In this document: piece after piece, positions 26,831-36,594 of the stretch | Numbering within the stretch: position 1 is the first letter of the stretch | How the letters are laid out: every line of letters starts with the position of its first letter | Source of the DNA: Nitrosarchaeum koreense MY1 | Lineage (GTDB): Archaea > Thermoproteota > Nitrososphaeria > Nitrososphaerales > Nitrosopumilaceae | Length of the DNA stretch: 64,000 nucleotides | NCBI RefSeq assembly: GCF_000220175.1 | Contig: NZ_AFPU01000001.1 | Span: 1-64,000, forward strand | Direction: 5' to 3' | Translations under genes and position numbers: made by a program | Notes under the pieces: generated by a model | Told to the model about the DNA's origin: nothing | Databases searched by the model: none | What the model saw: only the letters and a program-made list of their open reading frames with translations

Positions 26831-29540
26831 TTCTACAATTGATTCACTGTTTAATTATTTTGGATTTACTACTCTTACTGAAATTCAGAAAAAAGCTTCT
26901 CCTATAATTTTACAAAAAAGAGATTGTTTGGTAATTGCACCAACTGGTTCGGGCAAAACAGAGTGTTCAGTAATTCCTATTTTTTCGCTAGTAAAAAAAT
27001 CAAAAAAACTTGGAAAAATTAAAGTTATTTACATTACTCCATTACGAGCACTTAATCGAGATGTTTTTCGAAGGATCATAAAATACGCTCAGCATTCTAA
27101 CCTTTCAATTGAAATCAGACATGGTGATACAACTCAAACCGCAAGACGAAAAATCACTGAAAACCCTCCTGATATTCTGATAACAACTCCTGAAACTTTG
27201 GTTATTCTTCTTACACAATTAAAGATGCTAGATGCATTATCTGAACTCGAATGGATTGTTATTGATGAAGTACATGAACTCCTTGCTAGTGAACGAGGAT
27301 CTCAATTATCATTAAGTATAGAACGTTTACAACTTAATTCAAAATACTACCTTACAAAAATTGGATTATCTGCAACAGTTGGTAATTTTGAAGAAGCTGG
27401 TAAATTTGTAGTAGGAACTAAACGAAAATGTCAGATTATCAGAGATACCTCTGTTAGAAAATATGATGTTGAAGTAAAATTTGTCAATGGAACAATTTCA
27501 GATGTTGCAGATAAAATAATTGAGCATGTTTTAGAACTAAATTTAGATTCCCCTATACTTCTTTTTACTAACACCAGAGGCGAAGCTGAATTTTTAGCTT
27601 CCATATTAAAAGAAAAATCATCTATTAACATAGAATTACACCATGGATCATTATCAAAGGAAGTAAGAGAAGATACAGAGATTTCATTAAGAGAAGGAAA
27701 ACGTGGAATTGTAGTTTGTACGTCTTCACTTGAATTAGGATTAGACATAGGTTCAATTGAATTAGTCATTCATTATGGTTCTCCTAGACAAGTATCAAAA
27801 TTAGTTCAAAGAATTGGTCGTAGTAGACATAATAGAGATGCTTCTGCTAAGGGACTAATAATTACAAACAATTCTGATGATGAATTTGAAGCAAGAGCAA
27901 TACTTGATCGTATCAAAGAAGGCTCTATTGAAGAACAAAAAATTCATGATGGCTCTCTTGATGTGCTTGCACATCATCTTGTTGGAATGACTATGCAATT
28001 AGGAGAGATTCCTGTAAATCAAGCATTAGAAACCGTAAACAATGCATATCCATTTAGAAATTTACAGTTAGAAGACTTGTTAGGAGTTTTAGATTTACTT
28101 GATTCTAATTATTTGATATACTTTGATAGAACAAAAATGACATTTTGGAAAAAAGGTCGTTCTTTTAAATATTATTTTGAAAATCTTTCCACAATTCCTG
28201 ATATTCTTAAATTCAAAGTGTTTGATAGTGTTGGGAAAAAAATCATTGGTACATTAGATCAAAGATTTGTAGGTGATTTTGGGGATTCTGGAAATATTTT
28301 TGTTTTAAAGGGTTTACAATGGAGAATACTTAATGTGGATGAAAAATCATTTTCGGTAAATGTCGAACCCTTTAGAGGAGGGGGAATAACAGTTCCATAT
28401 TGGGAAGGAGAAAACATCCCAATTGATTATAATACTGCAAAAAAAGTTGGGGCATTTCGTAGCAAGGTGAAAAATGGTACATTGAAATTAATCAATAAAA
28501 CCATTGAGGAATTAAATTTCAATAAAATTCCAGATGAAAAAAATATCATCATAGAATCTAGTCGTTCTCAGGGTTCTATAGTGCTACATTCATGTTTTGG
28601 TACTAAAGTTAATTCAACTCTATCTACTCTGCTCTCCTCTATGATATCTTCTATGTTGGGTTCCATAGTTGATTCGCGTTCAGATGGGTATAGAATAGTC
28701 TTATCTTCTAGATCACGAATTTCTGAAAAACTTTTCACTGAAATTATAAAAGACGATTATGATCTTTATTCAATTATCACTGCATCTTTGGCAGGAACAC
28801 ATAATATAAATTGGAAGACATGGTGTGTTGCAAAAAAATTTGGAGTAGTTGGAAGAGGAGCAATTTATGAAAAAAAATCGGCCCGATTTTTATATGAGAG
28901 ATATGCAAAAACATCTCTTGTAAAAGAAGCATTACGTGAATTATTTCATGATAAATATGATCTTCAAAATACTGATAAAATATTAAAAAAAATCAGAGAC
29001 AATGAAATTCTAATTACATGGTTAGAAATAGATAAATTTTCAAAATTGGCTGAACCAATTTTAGATCATACATCCAAATATTATTCAGCACCAGCTAATC
29101 TTGACAAGGGAATTATTGATCTTGTAAAAGCTAGATTAGCAAAGACAAAGCATCGTCTTATCTGTGCACGATGTGGAAAATGGGAAAGAGTAATGGAAAC
29201 AAATGATGTAAAAAATACATTGATATGTCCTTATTGTAAAGCTCGACAAATAACTGCGACTTTTTATTCAGATTATGATCTTCCAAAAATAATACGAAAA
29301 AAATTTGAAGGAAAAAAACTAACTTTAGATGAAAAACATCGATTTGAACGAGCCTGGAAAGTATCTTCTTTAATAGAAAATTTTGGAAAAATTGCAGTAA
29401 CTGTGATGTCTGGATATGGAGTAGGGGCTGATACTGCTGCTAGGATATTGCGGAATATGATCGATGATGAACACATCTTTAAGCAAATTTATGAGGCAGA
29501 AAGACAATACGTTGTAACGCGTGGATTTTGGGATTCTTAA
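26787..29540 (+). CDS. lhr: Lhr-type superfamily 2 helicase
   Basis: A 917-residue ATP-dependent helicase of the large-helicase-related family, with roles in DNA repair and restart. It shows APTGSGKTECS (Walker A) near residue 52, TPLRALNRD, TTPETL, DEVHELLASERGSQL near 158 and LSATVG near 195. The second RecA domain has TNTRGEAE, SSLELGLDIG and QRIGRSRHNR near 340. The winged-helix and Lhr core follow. Near residue 795 there is an extra zinc ribbon, CARCGKW then CPYC. The gene overlaps the small membrane gene at its start, and its stop overlaps the convergent RPA gene by four bases. Confidence 0.92.
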   Translation: MKDPDQIQQKNQLPDSTIDSLFNYFGFTTLTEIQKKASPIILQKRDCLVIAPTGSGKTECSVIPIFSLVKKSKKLGKIKVIYITPLRALNRDVFRRIIKYAQHSNLSIEIRHGDTTQTARRKITENPPDILITTPETLVILLTQLKMLDALSELEWIVIDEVHELLASERGSQLSLSIERLQLNSKYYLTKIGLSATVGNFEEAGKFVVGTKRKCQIIRDTSVRKYDVEVKFVNGTISDVADKIIEHVLELNLDSPILLFTNTRGEAEFLASILKEKSSINIELHHGSLSKEVREDTEISLREGKRGIVVCTSSLELGLDIGSIELVIHYGSPRQVSKLVQRIGRSRHNRDASAKGLIITNNSDDEFEARAILDRIKEGSIEEQKIHDGSLDVLAHHLVGMTMQLGEIPVNQALETVNNAYPFRNLQLEDLLGVLDLLDSNYLIYFDRTKMTFWKKGRSFKYYFENLSTIPDILKFKVFDSVGKKIIGTLDQRFVGDFGDSGNIFVLKGLQWRILNVDEKSFSVNVEPFRGGGITVPYWEGENIPIDYNTAKKVGAFRSKVKNGTLKLINKTIEELNFNKIPDEKNIIIESSRSQGSIVLHSCFGTKVNSTLSTLLSSMISSMLGSIVDSRSDGYRIVLSSRSRISEKLFTEIIKDDYDLYSIITASLAGTHNINWKTWCVAKKFGVVGRGAIYEKKSARFLYERYAKTSLVKEALRELFHDKYDLQNTDKILKKIRDNEILITWLEIDKFSKLAEPILDHTSKYYSAPANLDKGIIDLVKARLAKTKHRLICARCGKWERVMETNDVKNTLICPYCKARQITATFYSDYDLPKIIRKKFEGKKLTLDEKHRFERAWKVSSLIENFGKIAVTVMSGYGVGADTAARILRNMIDDEHIFKQIYEAERQYVVTRGFWDS

Positions 29541-30934
29541 TTTTTCTTTGTAATTTTAGAAAATGCAGTAAGAGTTAATTCAACTCGTCCTTCCAAACCT
29601 GCTTTAGCATTGACTCCTGTTATTGAAATTATTTCTCCCAGTTCACATTTTTCTATTAATCTAGCTTGATTTCTCCATCCCTTGACCCAAATTTGACCTG
29701 TATCGTCTTCAACAAACATCTCTGATAATAAAACAGATTCTCCAGATTTGGTTTGAATTTCTCTTCTTTCAGGAATTTTTAATACTATAGCTTCAATACA
29801 AAAACTTCCATCTGCTTTAACTTCATTAATTTTTGTCCTTAACTGTGATAATGATGGGAGTGATACATCATTTTCCAATTTTCTTACAAATGAATTATTA
29901 TCTAATGTAACAGAATTTCCATAAACTTTTGTTGGCATGCATTCAATTACATCCCCTTCATTGCAAATACTTGTAGAACTTGAATTATCCATGATGTTGT
30001 AAATATTTTTTTTATTATCCACACCCAAAATCATATTCTTTCCATTTTCTGTAGTTACAATTGAAAGAATTCTTACTATTACTGGTTCTGCTTCTTTACC
30101 ACCTTCAATTTCAATTAAAGTTGAATCATTTCCATGAATCTCTAATCCCTGATTTCCATTTTTCATGTTAATTCCAAGTAATCGTACTTTAGCGCCATGA
30201 GAAATCATATTGGGAATATCTGACTCATCTTTTCCCCATAAAACTACTCTAAGCGCAGTTCCGTCTTTACCTTTCAATCTCATTCTCAGTGCCTTTCCAG
30301 GCTGACCTCTAGAATTTGTAAATTCCATACTACTTACGATACCATCTATTGTTCCAGAAATAACAAGATCCTTTTGGCCTTCATGTAATTCACTAATGTC
30401 TTTTGTAATTTTATCTATAGTTGGAATGTCACTTTTGTCATCTGTTATTTCAATATTAGATCCTGAACCTATATTGATAGTTGGAGAACCACTAAGATCT
30501 GATTTTACATACGCCTTGATAATTTTGATCAAATCACCAGGTTTGATATTTTCAATTCCAGGCAGATTTGCTTTATCATCCCATAATTTTACACTAGCTG
30601 TAGAATTAGTATCATATACCGTCATGGTTCTGAGATAAAATGGTGAACCATCTTTGCGAGAAAATTGTTTGGCAGGAGATACGTTAAGAACTCTGGTTTC
30701 TAAGGAAATTTCTTTAGCACCAGCATAGAGATCCTTTAAACCCATTTCAACTTTTAATGGTCTTGATAATGAAATTCCAAAATCAGACGCTATCAAAAAT
30801 AGAGCACCTTGATCTGTTAGATAGCCTGCACCAATCTTCTCTTTTTTATGTTTAATTTGCTCTTCAATATCTGATCTAGTTAATTCTGGTTTTTGTTCCA
30901 GTAATTTATCTATAAGACTATCAAATTCTGACAA
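29537..30934 (-). CDS. rpa: Replication protein A (ssDNA-binding, multi-OB)
   Basis: This single-stranded DNA-binding protein protects exposed DNA in replication and repair. The 465-residue chain starts with a small helical region. It then shows three or four OB-fold blocks, at about 65-170, 180-285, 290-355 and 365-460. Recurrent motifs are MTVYDTNSTASVKLWDD, LRVVLWGKDESDI and MFVEDDTGQIWVKGW. No Cys4 zinc finger is visible in the C-terminal OB fold, unlike euryarchaeal RPA41. Translation probably starts at TTG 30934. Its convergent overlap with lhr pairs two repair genes end to end. Confidence 0.88.
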   Translation of the reverse strand: MSEFDSLIDKLLEQKPELTRSDIEEQIKHKKEKIGAGYLTDQGALFLIASDFGISLSRPLKVEMGLKDLYAGAKEISLETRVLNVSPAKQFSRKDGSPFYLRTMTVYDTNSTASVKLWDDKANLPGIENIKPGDLIKIIKAYVKSDLSGSPTINIGSGSNIEITDDKSDIPTIDKITKDISELHEGQKDLVISGTIDGIVSSMEFTNSRGQPGKALRMRLKGKDGTALRVVLWGKDESDIPNMISHGAKVRLLGINMKNGNQGLEIHGNDSTLIEIEGGKEAEPVIVRILSIVTTENGKNMILGVDNKKNIYNIMDNSSSTSICNEGDVIECMPTKVYGNSVTLDNNSFVRKLENDVSLPSLSQLRTKINEVKADGSFCIEAIVLKIPERREIQTKSGESVLLSEMFVEDDTGQIWVKGWRNQARLIEKCELGEIISITGVNAKAGLEGRVELTLTAFSKITKKN

Positions 30935-31105
30935 TTCATTGTTTGTAAATCAGTTGTATTAATAAAAATTTCATTATTGTAAAATATCATATTTATCAAA
31001 TCTTGATCGCAAATCTGTAGATTTTTTTATTAATTTTAATAATTCATATCTAGACTTTAGTAGTTTCTTCATTAACTAAATTAGTGGGAAGATCGCATTA
31101 TTTTC

Positions 31106-32044
31106 ATGTCATGTATTGTTGTCGAGCATTTGTCGAAATCATATGGAACACTAACAGCAGTTGATGATATTGTTTTAGTAGTAAAATCTGGTCAGGTTTT
31201 TGGATTTCTAGGTCCAAATGGTGCAGGTAAATCAACTACTATCAAACTTTTAACTACATTAATTCCGCCGTCAAATGGTTCTCTGACAATTTTAGGAATA
31301 AATGCAATTCAAAATCCTTTACAGGTTCGTCATAAAATTGGAGTAGTTTTGCAACAACCTAGCTACGAACCGACATTGACGGTTGAAAAATCTCTTGATA
31401 AATATGGCATGATGTGGAATGTTCCAAAAAATAAACGTAAAAAAAGAAGAGAAGAACTCCTAAAAGATTTTGATCTTATTGATATCCGTAAGAAAAGAAA
31501 CGAGGATCTCTCTATTGGTCAAAGAAGACGGGTTCAGGTAGCTCGTGAATTTATGCACGATATGGAACTTTTATTTCTTGATGAACCAACTGTAGGATTA
31601 GATCCTAGTGCTAGAAGAAAATTATTAGATTTTTTAAAAAACAAAGCCAAGACAGGTCTGACAATATTTTATACCACACATATTCTAAGCGAAGCTGAAT
31701 ATCTTTGTGATGAAATAGCTATCATTGATAAAGGAAAAATTCTTACAGTAGATACACCTGAGGCACTAAAAAATAGATTTGGAAATAAAAAAACAATAAA
31801 AATTCATTTACTTGAAAAACAAAATAAAATAACAACAATTCTTGAGGGAATCGTTGACTGCAAAATTGATTTTAATAATGGAACTAACATAATAATACAT
31901 TCAGACCAATCTGAATTAGTTTTATTACAAGTTCTACGAATTCTAAATGAAAATAAAATTGAGATAGAAGATCTTTCAGCAGTTCCTACAAATCTAGAAG
32001 AGATATTTTTAAAAATGGTGAGTGATAATGCATCCAATAATTAG
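31106..32044 (+). CDS. ABC transporter ATP-binding protein (DrrA-like)
   Basis: This cytosolic ATPase of an ABC-2-type exporter has Walker A GPNGAGKST near residue 38, an ABC signature of the form LSIGQRRRVQVARE near 135, Walker B LLFLDEPTVGLDP near 155 and a switch His in TTHILSEAEYL. A C-terminal extension of about 90 residues (DTPEALKNRF onward) is typical of DrrA/NatA-type subunits. Its coding end overlaps the permease gene by 23 bases. The substrate cannot be told; drug, lipid or polysaccharide export are all possible. Confidence 0.92.
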   Translation: MSCIVVEHLSKSYGTLTAVDDIVLVVKSGQVFGFLGPNGAGKSTTIKLLTTLIPPSNGSLTILGINAIQNPLQVRHKIGVVLQQPSYEPTLTVEKSLDKYGMMWNVPKNKRKKRREELLKDFDLIDIRKKRNEDLSIGQRRRVQVAREFMHDMELLFLDEPTVGLDPSARRKLLDFLKNKAKTGLTIFYTTHILSEAEYLCDEIAIIDKGKILTVDTPEALKNRFGNKKTIKIHLLEKQNKITTILEGIVDCKIDFNNGTNIIIHSDQSELVLLQVLRILNENKIEIEDLSAVPTNLEEIFLKMVSDNASNN

Positions 32045-32789
32045 GCTTGTTAATAGAAACTTAACAATATCAATTAATCCTGGATTTTTAATCTGGCAAG
32101 TAATTTTTCCTTTAATTTACATCTTTGTTGCTGGTTATGCTTACACATCACTAATTGATCAAGTTCCTTTTGGTGACAAAAATATCAGCTATCCTACATT
32201 TTTGGCAACTGGTATGATTGGATTTAATATTATGAATAGTACTCTTATCTCAGGAATAATAATTTGGAATGATAGAAGACATGGCATGTTTGAGCAAATA
32301 ATGTCTGGTCCATTTACACGATCTGATTATATTTTAAGTAATATTTGCACTATTGGAATTGTAGGGTTGGTAAGTGCATCATTGATTGCACTTGTTGGGT
32401 ATCCTGTATTTTTTGAATCAATTGAATTTACTCCAATTACCATTCCGATAATTATCTTTGCTGCAATTGTAGGTTCTGTCTTGTTTGGCTCAATAGCCTC
32501 AATAATTTCTACCCGATTACGTTCTAGTGAAGGATTTAATGTTATAATCAATACTGTTTTTCTGTTCTTTGCTTTTGTTAGTACTGCGTTTTATCCATCT
32601 TCAGGTTCGCCAGAACCTCTAAGAACCATTTTTTATCTAAATCCTCTTACCTATTTGGTCGATGTTATACGTGGTGGAATTTTTGGTAATATTACAGAAT
32701 TTGTAATTATGGAAATGGGTGTTTTAGTAGTTATTGCATCAGTGCTTTTTATTATAGCAACAAAATTACTTACAAAACTAGATTTTTAA
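32022..32789 (+). CDS. ABC-2 type transporter permease
   Basis: A 255-residue membrane protein with about six hydrophobic segments (about residues 22-40, 60-80, 105-130, 138-165, 178-195 and 225-250). It has the ABC-2 fold pattern, including the LNPLTYLVDVIRGGIFG signature near residue 212. It partners the ATPase encoded immediately upstream, and overlapping reading frames imply coupled translation. The stop overlaps the convergent dehydrogenase-like gene by four bases. Confidence 0.92.
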   Translation: MIMHPIIRLVNRNLTISINPGFLIWQVIFPLIYIFVAGYAYTSLIDQVPFGDKNISYPTFLATGMIGFNIMNSTLISGIIIWNDRRHGMFEQIMSGPFTRSDYILSNICTIGIVGLVSASLIALVGYPVFFESIEFTPITIPIIIFAAIVGSVLFGSIASIISTRLRSSEGFNVIINTVFLFFAFVSTAFYPSSGSPEPLRTIFYLNPLTYLVDVIRGGIFGNITEFVIMEMGVLVVIASVLFIIATKLLTKLDF

Positions 32790-33541
32790 TTATTATAATT
32801 TTTCACATCGTTAAAACTCTTATACATATTATTTATTTTTTTAATTATGTCTAAATTATCATATTTGATTAAACTTAGATTTGGTATAACGCAATGCCCA
32901 CCTATTATTCCTGGATACATCTTTGGTCTGTTTCCTAAATTTTCATGAATTTCATCTGCAAATTTCCACATTTCATCAAAATCTATTTTTTCTGTATCAC
33001 AAATCATTTTAGTAATCTGAGCATAATTAATTAACCATCCATAATATGTTGTATCAACTAAAATTTTTGCTAATTCGGCAGTTTTAGTGGTAGACATCCA
33101 TTGTATTTTTTGAAATCTTTTCTCTAATTCTAATTTAATTTTAGGGCTAATTTCTTTTTTATCAGATGAGATAAATTTTGTATATTTTTTTATATCATCT
33201 AAAAATCTTTTGTGCACACCACGTACAGGTGAAAATAAAACTGGTATCTCAACTCTATCTTGAATATGTTTTGTAGTACCTGGTTGTACAGTTGAATGAA
33301 TAATGACAACTTGTAAGTCTGAAATTTTTTTTATCCAATTTATTGTTATTTCATTAAATTCGTTTAATTCTCCTGGAAGACAAATATGTAGATAGTCTGG
33401 ATTTTTTATTAGATTATTTTCAGAATAGTTTCTACATTTTGATTTATCACTATCTATTCCTACACAATCAAATCCACGCTCAGCAAGTAACTCAAAAAGA
33501 GTAGTTCCAACTTCTCCCATTCCTAAAATGATGTCTGTCAT
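32786..33541 (-). CDS. Short nucleotide-sugar-dehydrogenase-like protein
   Basis: The 251-residue protein begins IILGMGEVGTTLFELL, an NAD-binding Rossmann motif. It has VIIHSTVQPGTT near 88, PVLFSPVRGVHKRF near 108, TAELAKILVDTTYYG near 160, and GGHCVIPN near 222. This is the order of blocks in the NAD-binding and central domains of UDP-glucose/GDP-mannose dehydrogenases, with Cys in the catalytic-Cys position. The C-terminal UDP-binding domain (about 130 residues) is missing, and GGPC is changed to GGHC. The substrate may therefore not be a nucleotide sugar. The frame is intact, so it is not a broken gene. Confidence 0.7.
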   Translation of the reverse strand: MTDIILGMGEVGTTLFELLAERGFDCVGIDSDKSKCRNYSENNLIKNPDYLHICLPGELNEFNEITINWIKKISDLQVVIIHSTVQPGTTKHIQDRVEIPVLFSPVRGVHKRFLDDIKKYTKFISSDKKEISPKIKLELEKRFQKIQWMSTTKTAELAKILVDTTYYGWLINYAQITKMICDTEKIDFDEMWKFADEIHENLGNRPKMYPGIIGGHCVIPNLSLIKYDNLDIIKKINNMYKSFNDVKNYNN

Positions 33542-33600
33542 TTGTTACCCTCTGAAAATTCACAGTATTATATTCGTGTTACAGTTGATGTTTTTTAATA

Positions 33601-33676
33601 TGGTAGCCCTGCCCAGACTCGAACTGGGGTTAAGGGCTTCAAAGGCCCCTGTGCTTGACCGCTACACTACAGGACT
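33601..33676 (-). tRNA. tRNA-Gln (anticodon TTG)
   Basis: On the minus strand the acceptor AGTCCTG pairs with CAGGGCT (one G-U). The anticodon stem is GGGGC/GCCCT around the loop CTTTGAA, and the T arm is CCCAG-TTCGAGT-CTGGG. The discriminator A is at 33604. A CCA follows in the DNA (33601-33603), so the 3' end may be genome-encoded. It would be charged with Glu and amidated by the GatDE encoded at 40454-43659. Confidence 0.93.
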
Positions 33677-33750
33677 ATCAAAAAGGAGCAACTTGATTCC
33701 CCTAATGAACTTTTTATTTACTTGAATTTCTACCTAAAACCAATTCATAA

Positions 33751-34776
33751 TTACTCTTTGATAATTTGAATTAGTTTTTGAATAGGATCTTCCATGCTGT
33801 CGGTAATTTTTCTTGCTCTTTTTTTGGAATTATTATCTGAAGTTTCAAGGAGTTTTCTAATAATTTTAGTAATTTTTTTAGGATCTGTTTCTCTATTTAC
33901 AAGATTATTTTTTACTAAAAATCTCTCAACTATATTGGGTACTGCATTATATGAAATAGTTGGAATTCCTAGTAAAGCTGACTCTGCTGTCATAGTGCCA
34001 CCTGAACCTAGAAAAATATCCGTATGCTCTAACAAATGTTTTCCATCGAATGACATTTTTATAATGCTTGCTTTTTTACCAAATATTTTTTTTAAATTTT
34101 TAATTTGTTCGGAATATCTTCCAAGAATGATAATATTCTCACTATCAAATTCTTTTACAATTTCATTTATTATTGGTATTATTTTTCTTGATTTAGATGT
34201 ATACGCTGCTTGCTCTTCCTCTACTCTGATCAAAATGTTTTTTTTATTATTTTTAAATGGTAAATATTTTTTTTGGTTATTATTTCTTTTTATCGTTACT
34301 GATGCATCAATTGCTTTGTATGGAACAATATCTTTTGAATCTATGCCATATCTTGAAAATTCTTTCTTGGGAATTATCCATGGAATTAATAATTTTTGAA
34401 TTAAAGGCAATGTTAACTTCATTACTGCATTAGCATGTGGTGAATCACAAAATGCAATATGTTTAATTCCCATACCAAATGAAACTCTTGCTGCTTCAGG
34501 AGAACAAAAACTAATTACCAATTCTGGAGAAAATTTATTTATTAATAAAGTGAGTTTCTTTATTCGGTCAATACTAGCCTCAAGTTTGTCAAATTTTTCG
34601 CCTCCGCCATGCTTTCCCACATAAATTAGGTCAATTTTTCGAATTTTTGCTAGTTTTGAGACTTCATTATATGATCTAGATGTACACAAAACATTATGTT
34701 TTTTCCTTAATCTTTCAATCATTGGTTCTGAAAACAATAATTGTTTGGGAGTTAGAACATCTATCCAAATTTTCAA
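33751..34776 (-). CDS. DUF354 family protein (glycosyltransferase-like fold)
   Basis: A 341-residue protein of the DUF354 family. It begins MKIWIDVLTPKQLLF and has VGKHGGGEKFDKL near residue 55, FCSPEAARVSFGMGIKHIAFCDSPHA near 105, and a GSGGTMTAESALLGIPTISY block near 265. The last block resembles the nucleotide-sugar site of GT-B enzymes such as UDP-GlcNAc 2-epimerase or MurG. The family is found in archaea and some bacteria and has no proven reaction. It may act in surface glycan synthesis, as inferred from fold resemblance only. It is divergent from the gene at 34841. Confidence 0.82.
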   Translation of the reverse strand: MKIWIDVLTPKQLLFSEPMIERLRKKHNVLCTSRSYNEVSKLAKIRKIDLIYVGKHGGGEKFDKLEASIDRIKKLTLLINKFSPELVISFCSPEAARVSFGMGIKHIAFCDSPHANAVMKLTLPLIQKLLIPWIIPKKEFSRYGIDSKDIVPYKAIDASVTIKRNNNQKKYLPFKNNKKNILIRVEEEQAAYTSKSRKIIPIINEIVKEFDSENIIILGRYSEQIKNLKKIFGKKASIIKMSFDGKHLLEHTDIFLGSGGTMTAESALLGIPTISYNAVPNIVERFLVKNNLVNRETDPKKITKIIRKLLETSDNNSKKRARKITDSMEDPIQKLIQIIKE

Positions 34777-34840
34777 GTATATCTCATTATTATGGTTAGT
34801 TCAATAAGTTTTTCTTAGTCTAATACTAGCCTTATGTGTA

Positions 34841-35980
34841 ATGGGGGGAGCAAAAGTTGTTGTTTATGGACTTAGTACCGAAGGATATGCAATCGCGTGT
34901 CAAATGGCAATTAAGGGCGCTGACGTATACATTATTGATGAATCAACACCTTCAGCAATTTCATTAAAAGCAGAAATAGCTAAAACTTATCCAAACGTAT
35001 CTTCTCTAAAAGAAGATGAGCCATTATTAGCTATGGAACCAATCGATACAGCTATTTCAAAAGCTCAATATCTTTTCTTTACTCCTAGAATTAGAAAAAC
35101 AGGACAAGACATCAAAACTGAAATTCATTCAAAATTTAAAGACGCTACAACATCTTTAAAAAAAAACAGTTCTGTAATATACACACTTCCTGCTGGCTTT
35201 GGTGGTAATAATGAAAATATTTCACTACTTGAACATGTAACTGGACTTGAGGTTGGAAAACAAATCTCATACTTTTATTATCCGTTAGAAGATCTTAATC
35301 AGCAACCAAAGTTTATTGGTTCTTTCAACGGAAAAGAGGACTCTGTATTGGCAGATCTTTTAACAACTGGGAAAAAAGAAAAAAAGTTTGTAGCCATTTC
35401 TTCTTCTGAGCATTTTCATGCAATTAATGTATTATCTAGATTTGCTAGTCTAAGTAGTATCTTAGAGGTTTGTCGATACGTTCAAGATGACATCACAAAA
35501 AATGATCTATCTTCAGATGATTTCCAGGAAATCTTTTTAGACAATATGATTAGTGGATTATTTGATCTCAAATCACTAGGTTCTTCATTTGAGAGTGCAA
35601 ATACGCTCATGTATCTTATTAATGGAAGCGTAAAGGGCATTGATGGCTATATTAAGAAATTAATCGATGAAATTCGATCTACACTGAAGAAAAATGATCT
35701 AAAAGCTAGTAGAACCAAAATTGCATTATCTTGGACACTTGATCAACATGAAATGCGGGGAGATAAAATTGAAATGTTACAGAATCTAACTTCTAGATTA
35801 CGCGATTACATTGGTGATGTTGAAGCATATGAACATCCAAATTCTGATTTATTTCATAGTGACAAAACTACCATTATTGTAGCATGCTCAAAAATAGATT
35901 TTGAAAATATAGAAAAAAATAAACAAGATGCCAATATTATTGTAATTAAAGCTAATCCCTTATGTGAAATTATTCAATAA
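34841..35980 (+). CDS. Conserved Rossmann-fold protein of unknown function
   Basis: A 379-residue protein with an N-terminal dinucleotide-binding motif of the form VVVYGLSTEGYAIACQMAIKGADVYIIDE. The strand arrangement around residues 70-120 (YLFFTPRI, SVIYTLPAGFGG) resembles UDP-glucose dehydrogenase-type NAD domains. The catalytic Cys block is absent and the C-terminal 200 residues are mostly helical and charged. It lies 26 bases before grpE on the same strand and may share its transcript. I do not recognise a characterised homologue; a thaumarchaeal-specific protein is likely. Confidence 0.6.
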   Translation: MGGAKVVVYGLSTEGYAIACQMAIKGADVYIIDESTPSAISLKAEIAKTYPNVSSLKEDEPLLAMEPIDTAISKAQYLFFTPRIRKTGQDIKTEIHSKFKDATTSLKKNSSVIYTLPAGFGGNNENISLLEHVTGLEVGKQISYFYYPLEDLNQQPKFIGSFNGKEDSVLADLLTTGKKEKKFVAISSSEHFHAINVLSRFASLSSILEVCRYVQDDITKNDLSSDDFQEIFLDNMISGLFDLKSLGSSFESANTLMYLINGSVKGIDGYIKKLIDEIRSTLKKNDLKASRTKIALSWTLDQHEMRGDKIEMLQNLTSRLRDYIGDVEAYEHPNSDLFHSDKTTIIVACSKIDFENIEKNKQDANIIVIKANPLCEIIQ

Positions 35981-36006
35981 GAGTATAAATTAGCTAAAAG
36001 ATCATT

Positions 36007-36594
36007 ATGGTTGAAATGTCAGATAAAAACAATCCCGATGAAGTCCCAGTTAATGTAATTTCTAAGAATAAAATCAATAATTTATCTGAAGATTTAACAG
36101 AAACAATTAGTGACAACGTTACTGTAGATGAATTGCAAAATCTTTTGGAAATTGAAAAACAAAAAGTGAAAGATTATGAGGATAAAATTAAACATGTGTT
36201 GGCAGATTATCAAAATCTAAATAAAAAAACACAATCTGATATTGAAAAGGGAGTAAATACAAAAATTGAAGAATTTATGTTGGATTTTTTGAAAATTTAT
36301 GATGATTTTATAAGAGCAAAGCAAGTATTTTCAGAAAGTAAGATCAATACTAATGGATTAGACTCTATTTTGAAAAATATGGATTCATTACTCTCAAAAT
36401 ATAATATAACTCCAATTGACGCATTAGGTGAGATATTTGATCCAAATCTTCATGAGGCAATTTCTATAATTGAAGATTCTGAGCTAGATAACAACACAAT
36501 TGTCAAAGAACTGAGGAAAGGATATATTTCTCATAAGAGAGTTATTAGACCAACACTGGTAGAAATATCAAAAAATAATGGTGAAATTAAATGA
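36007..36594 (+). CDS. grpE: Nucleotide exchange factor GrpE
   Basis: GrpE releases ADP from DnaK. The 195-residue protein has an acidic start, a long coiled-coil helix (about 40-90, [19 protein letters not shown] then [11 protein letters not shown]) and the beta-wing domain with [11 protein letters not shown] near 152 and [17 protein letters not shown] near the end. It overlaps dnaK by four bases. The grpE-dnaK-dnaJ order is that of bacteria, and this chaperone set is regarded as bacterial in origin in archaea. Confidence 0.92.
   Translation: MVEMSDKNNPDEVPVNVISKNKINNLSEDLTETISDNVTVDELQNLLEIEKQKVKDYEDKIKHVLADYQNLNKKTQSDIEKGVNTKIEEFMLDFLKIYDDFIRAKQVFSESKINTNGLDSILKNMDSLLSKYNITPIDALGEIFDPNLHEAISIIEDSELDNNTIVKELRKGYISHKRVIRPTLVEISKNNGEIK

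Noticed and set aside
30974-31072. Possible 32-residue basic peptide on the minus strand between RPA and the ABC ATPase gene
   Set aside because: Short, Lys/Leu-rich and AT-biased. No clear promoter or conserved motif, so chance is the simplest explanation.
33794-34399. 201-residue hydrophobic open frame opposite the DUF354 gene
   Set aside because: Its hydrophobicity comes from Lys/Asn codons read in reverse; it is wholly contained in the DUF354 gene with no promoter of its own.
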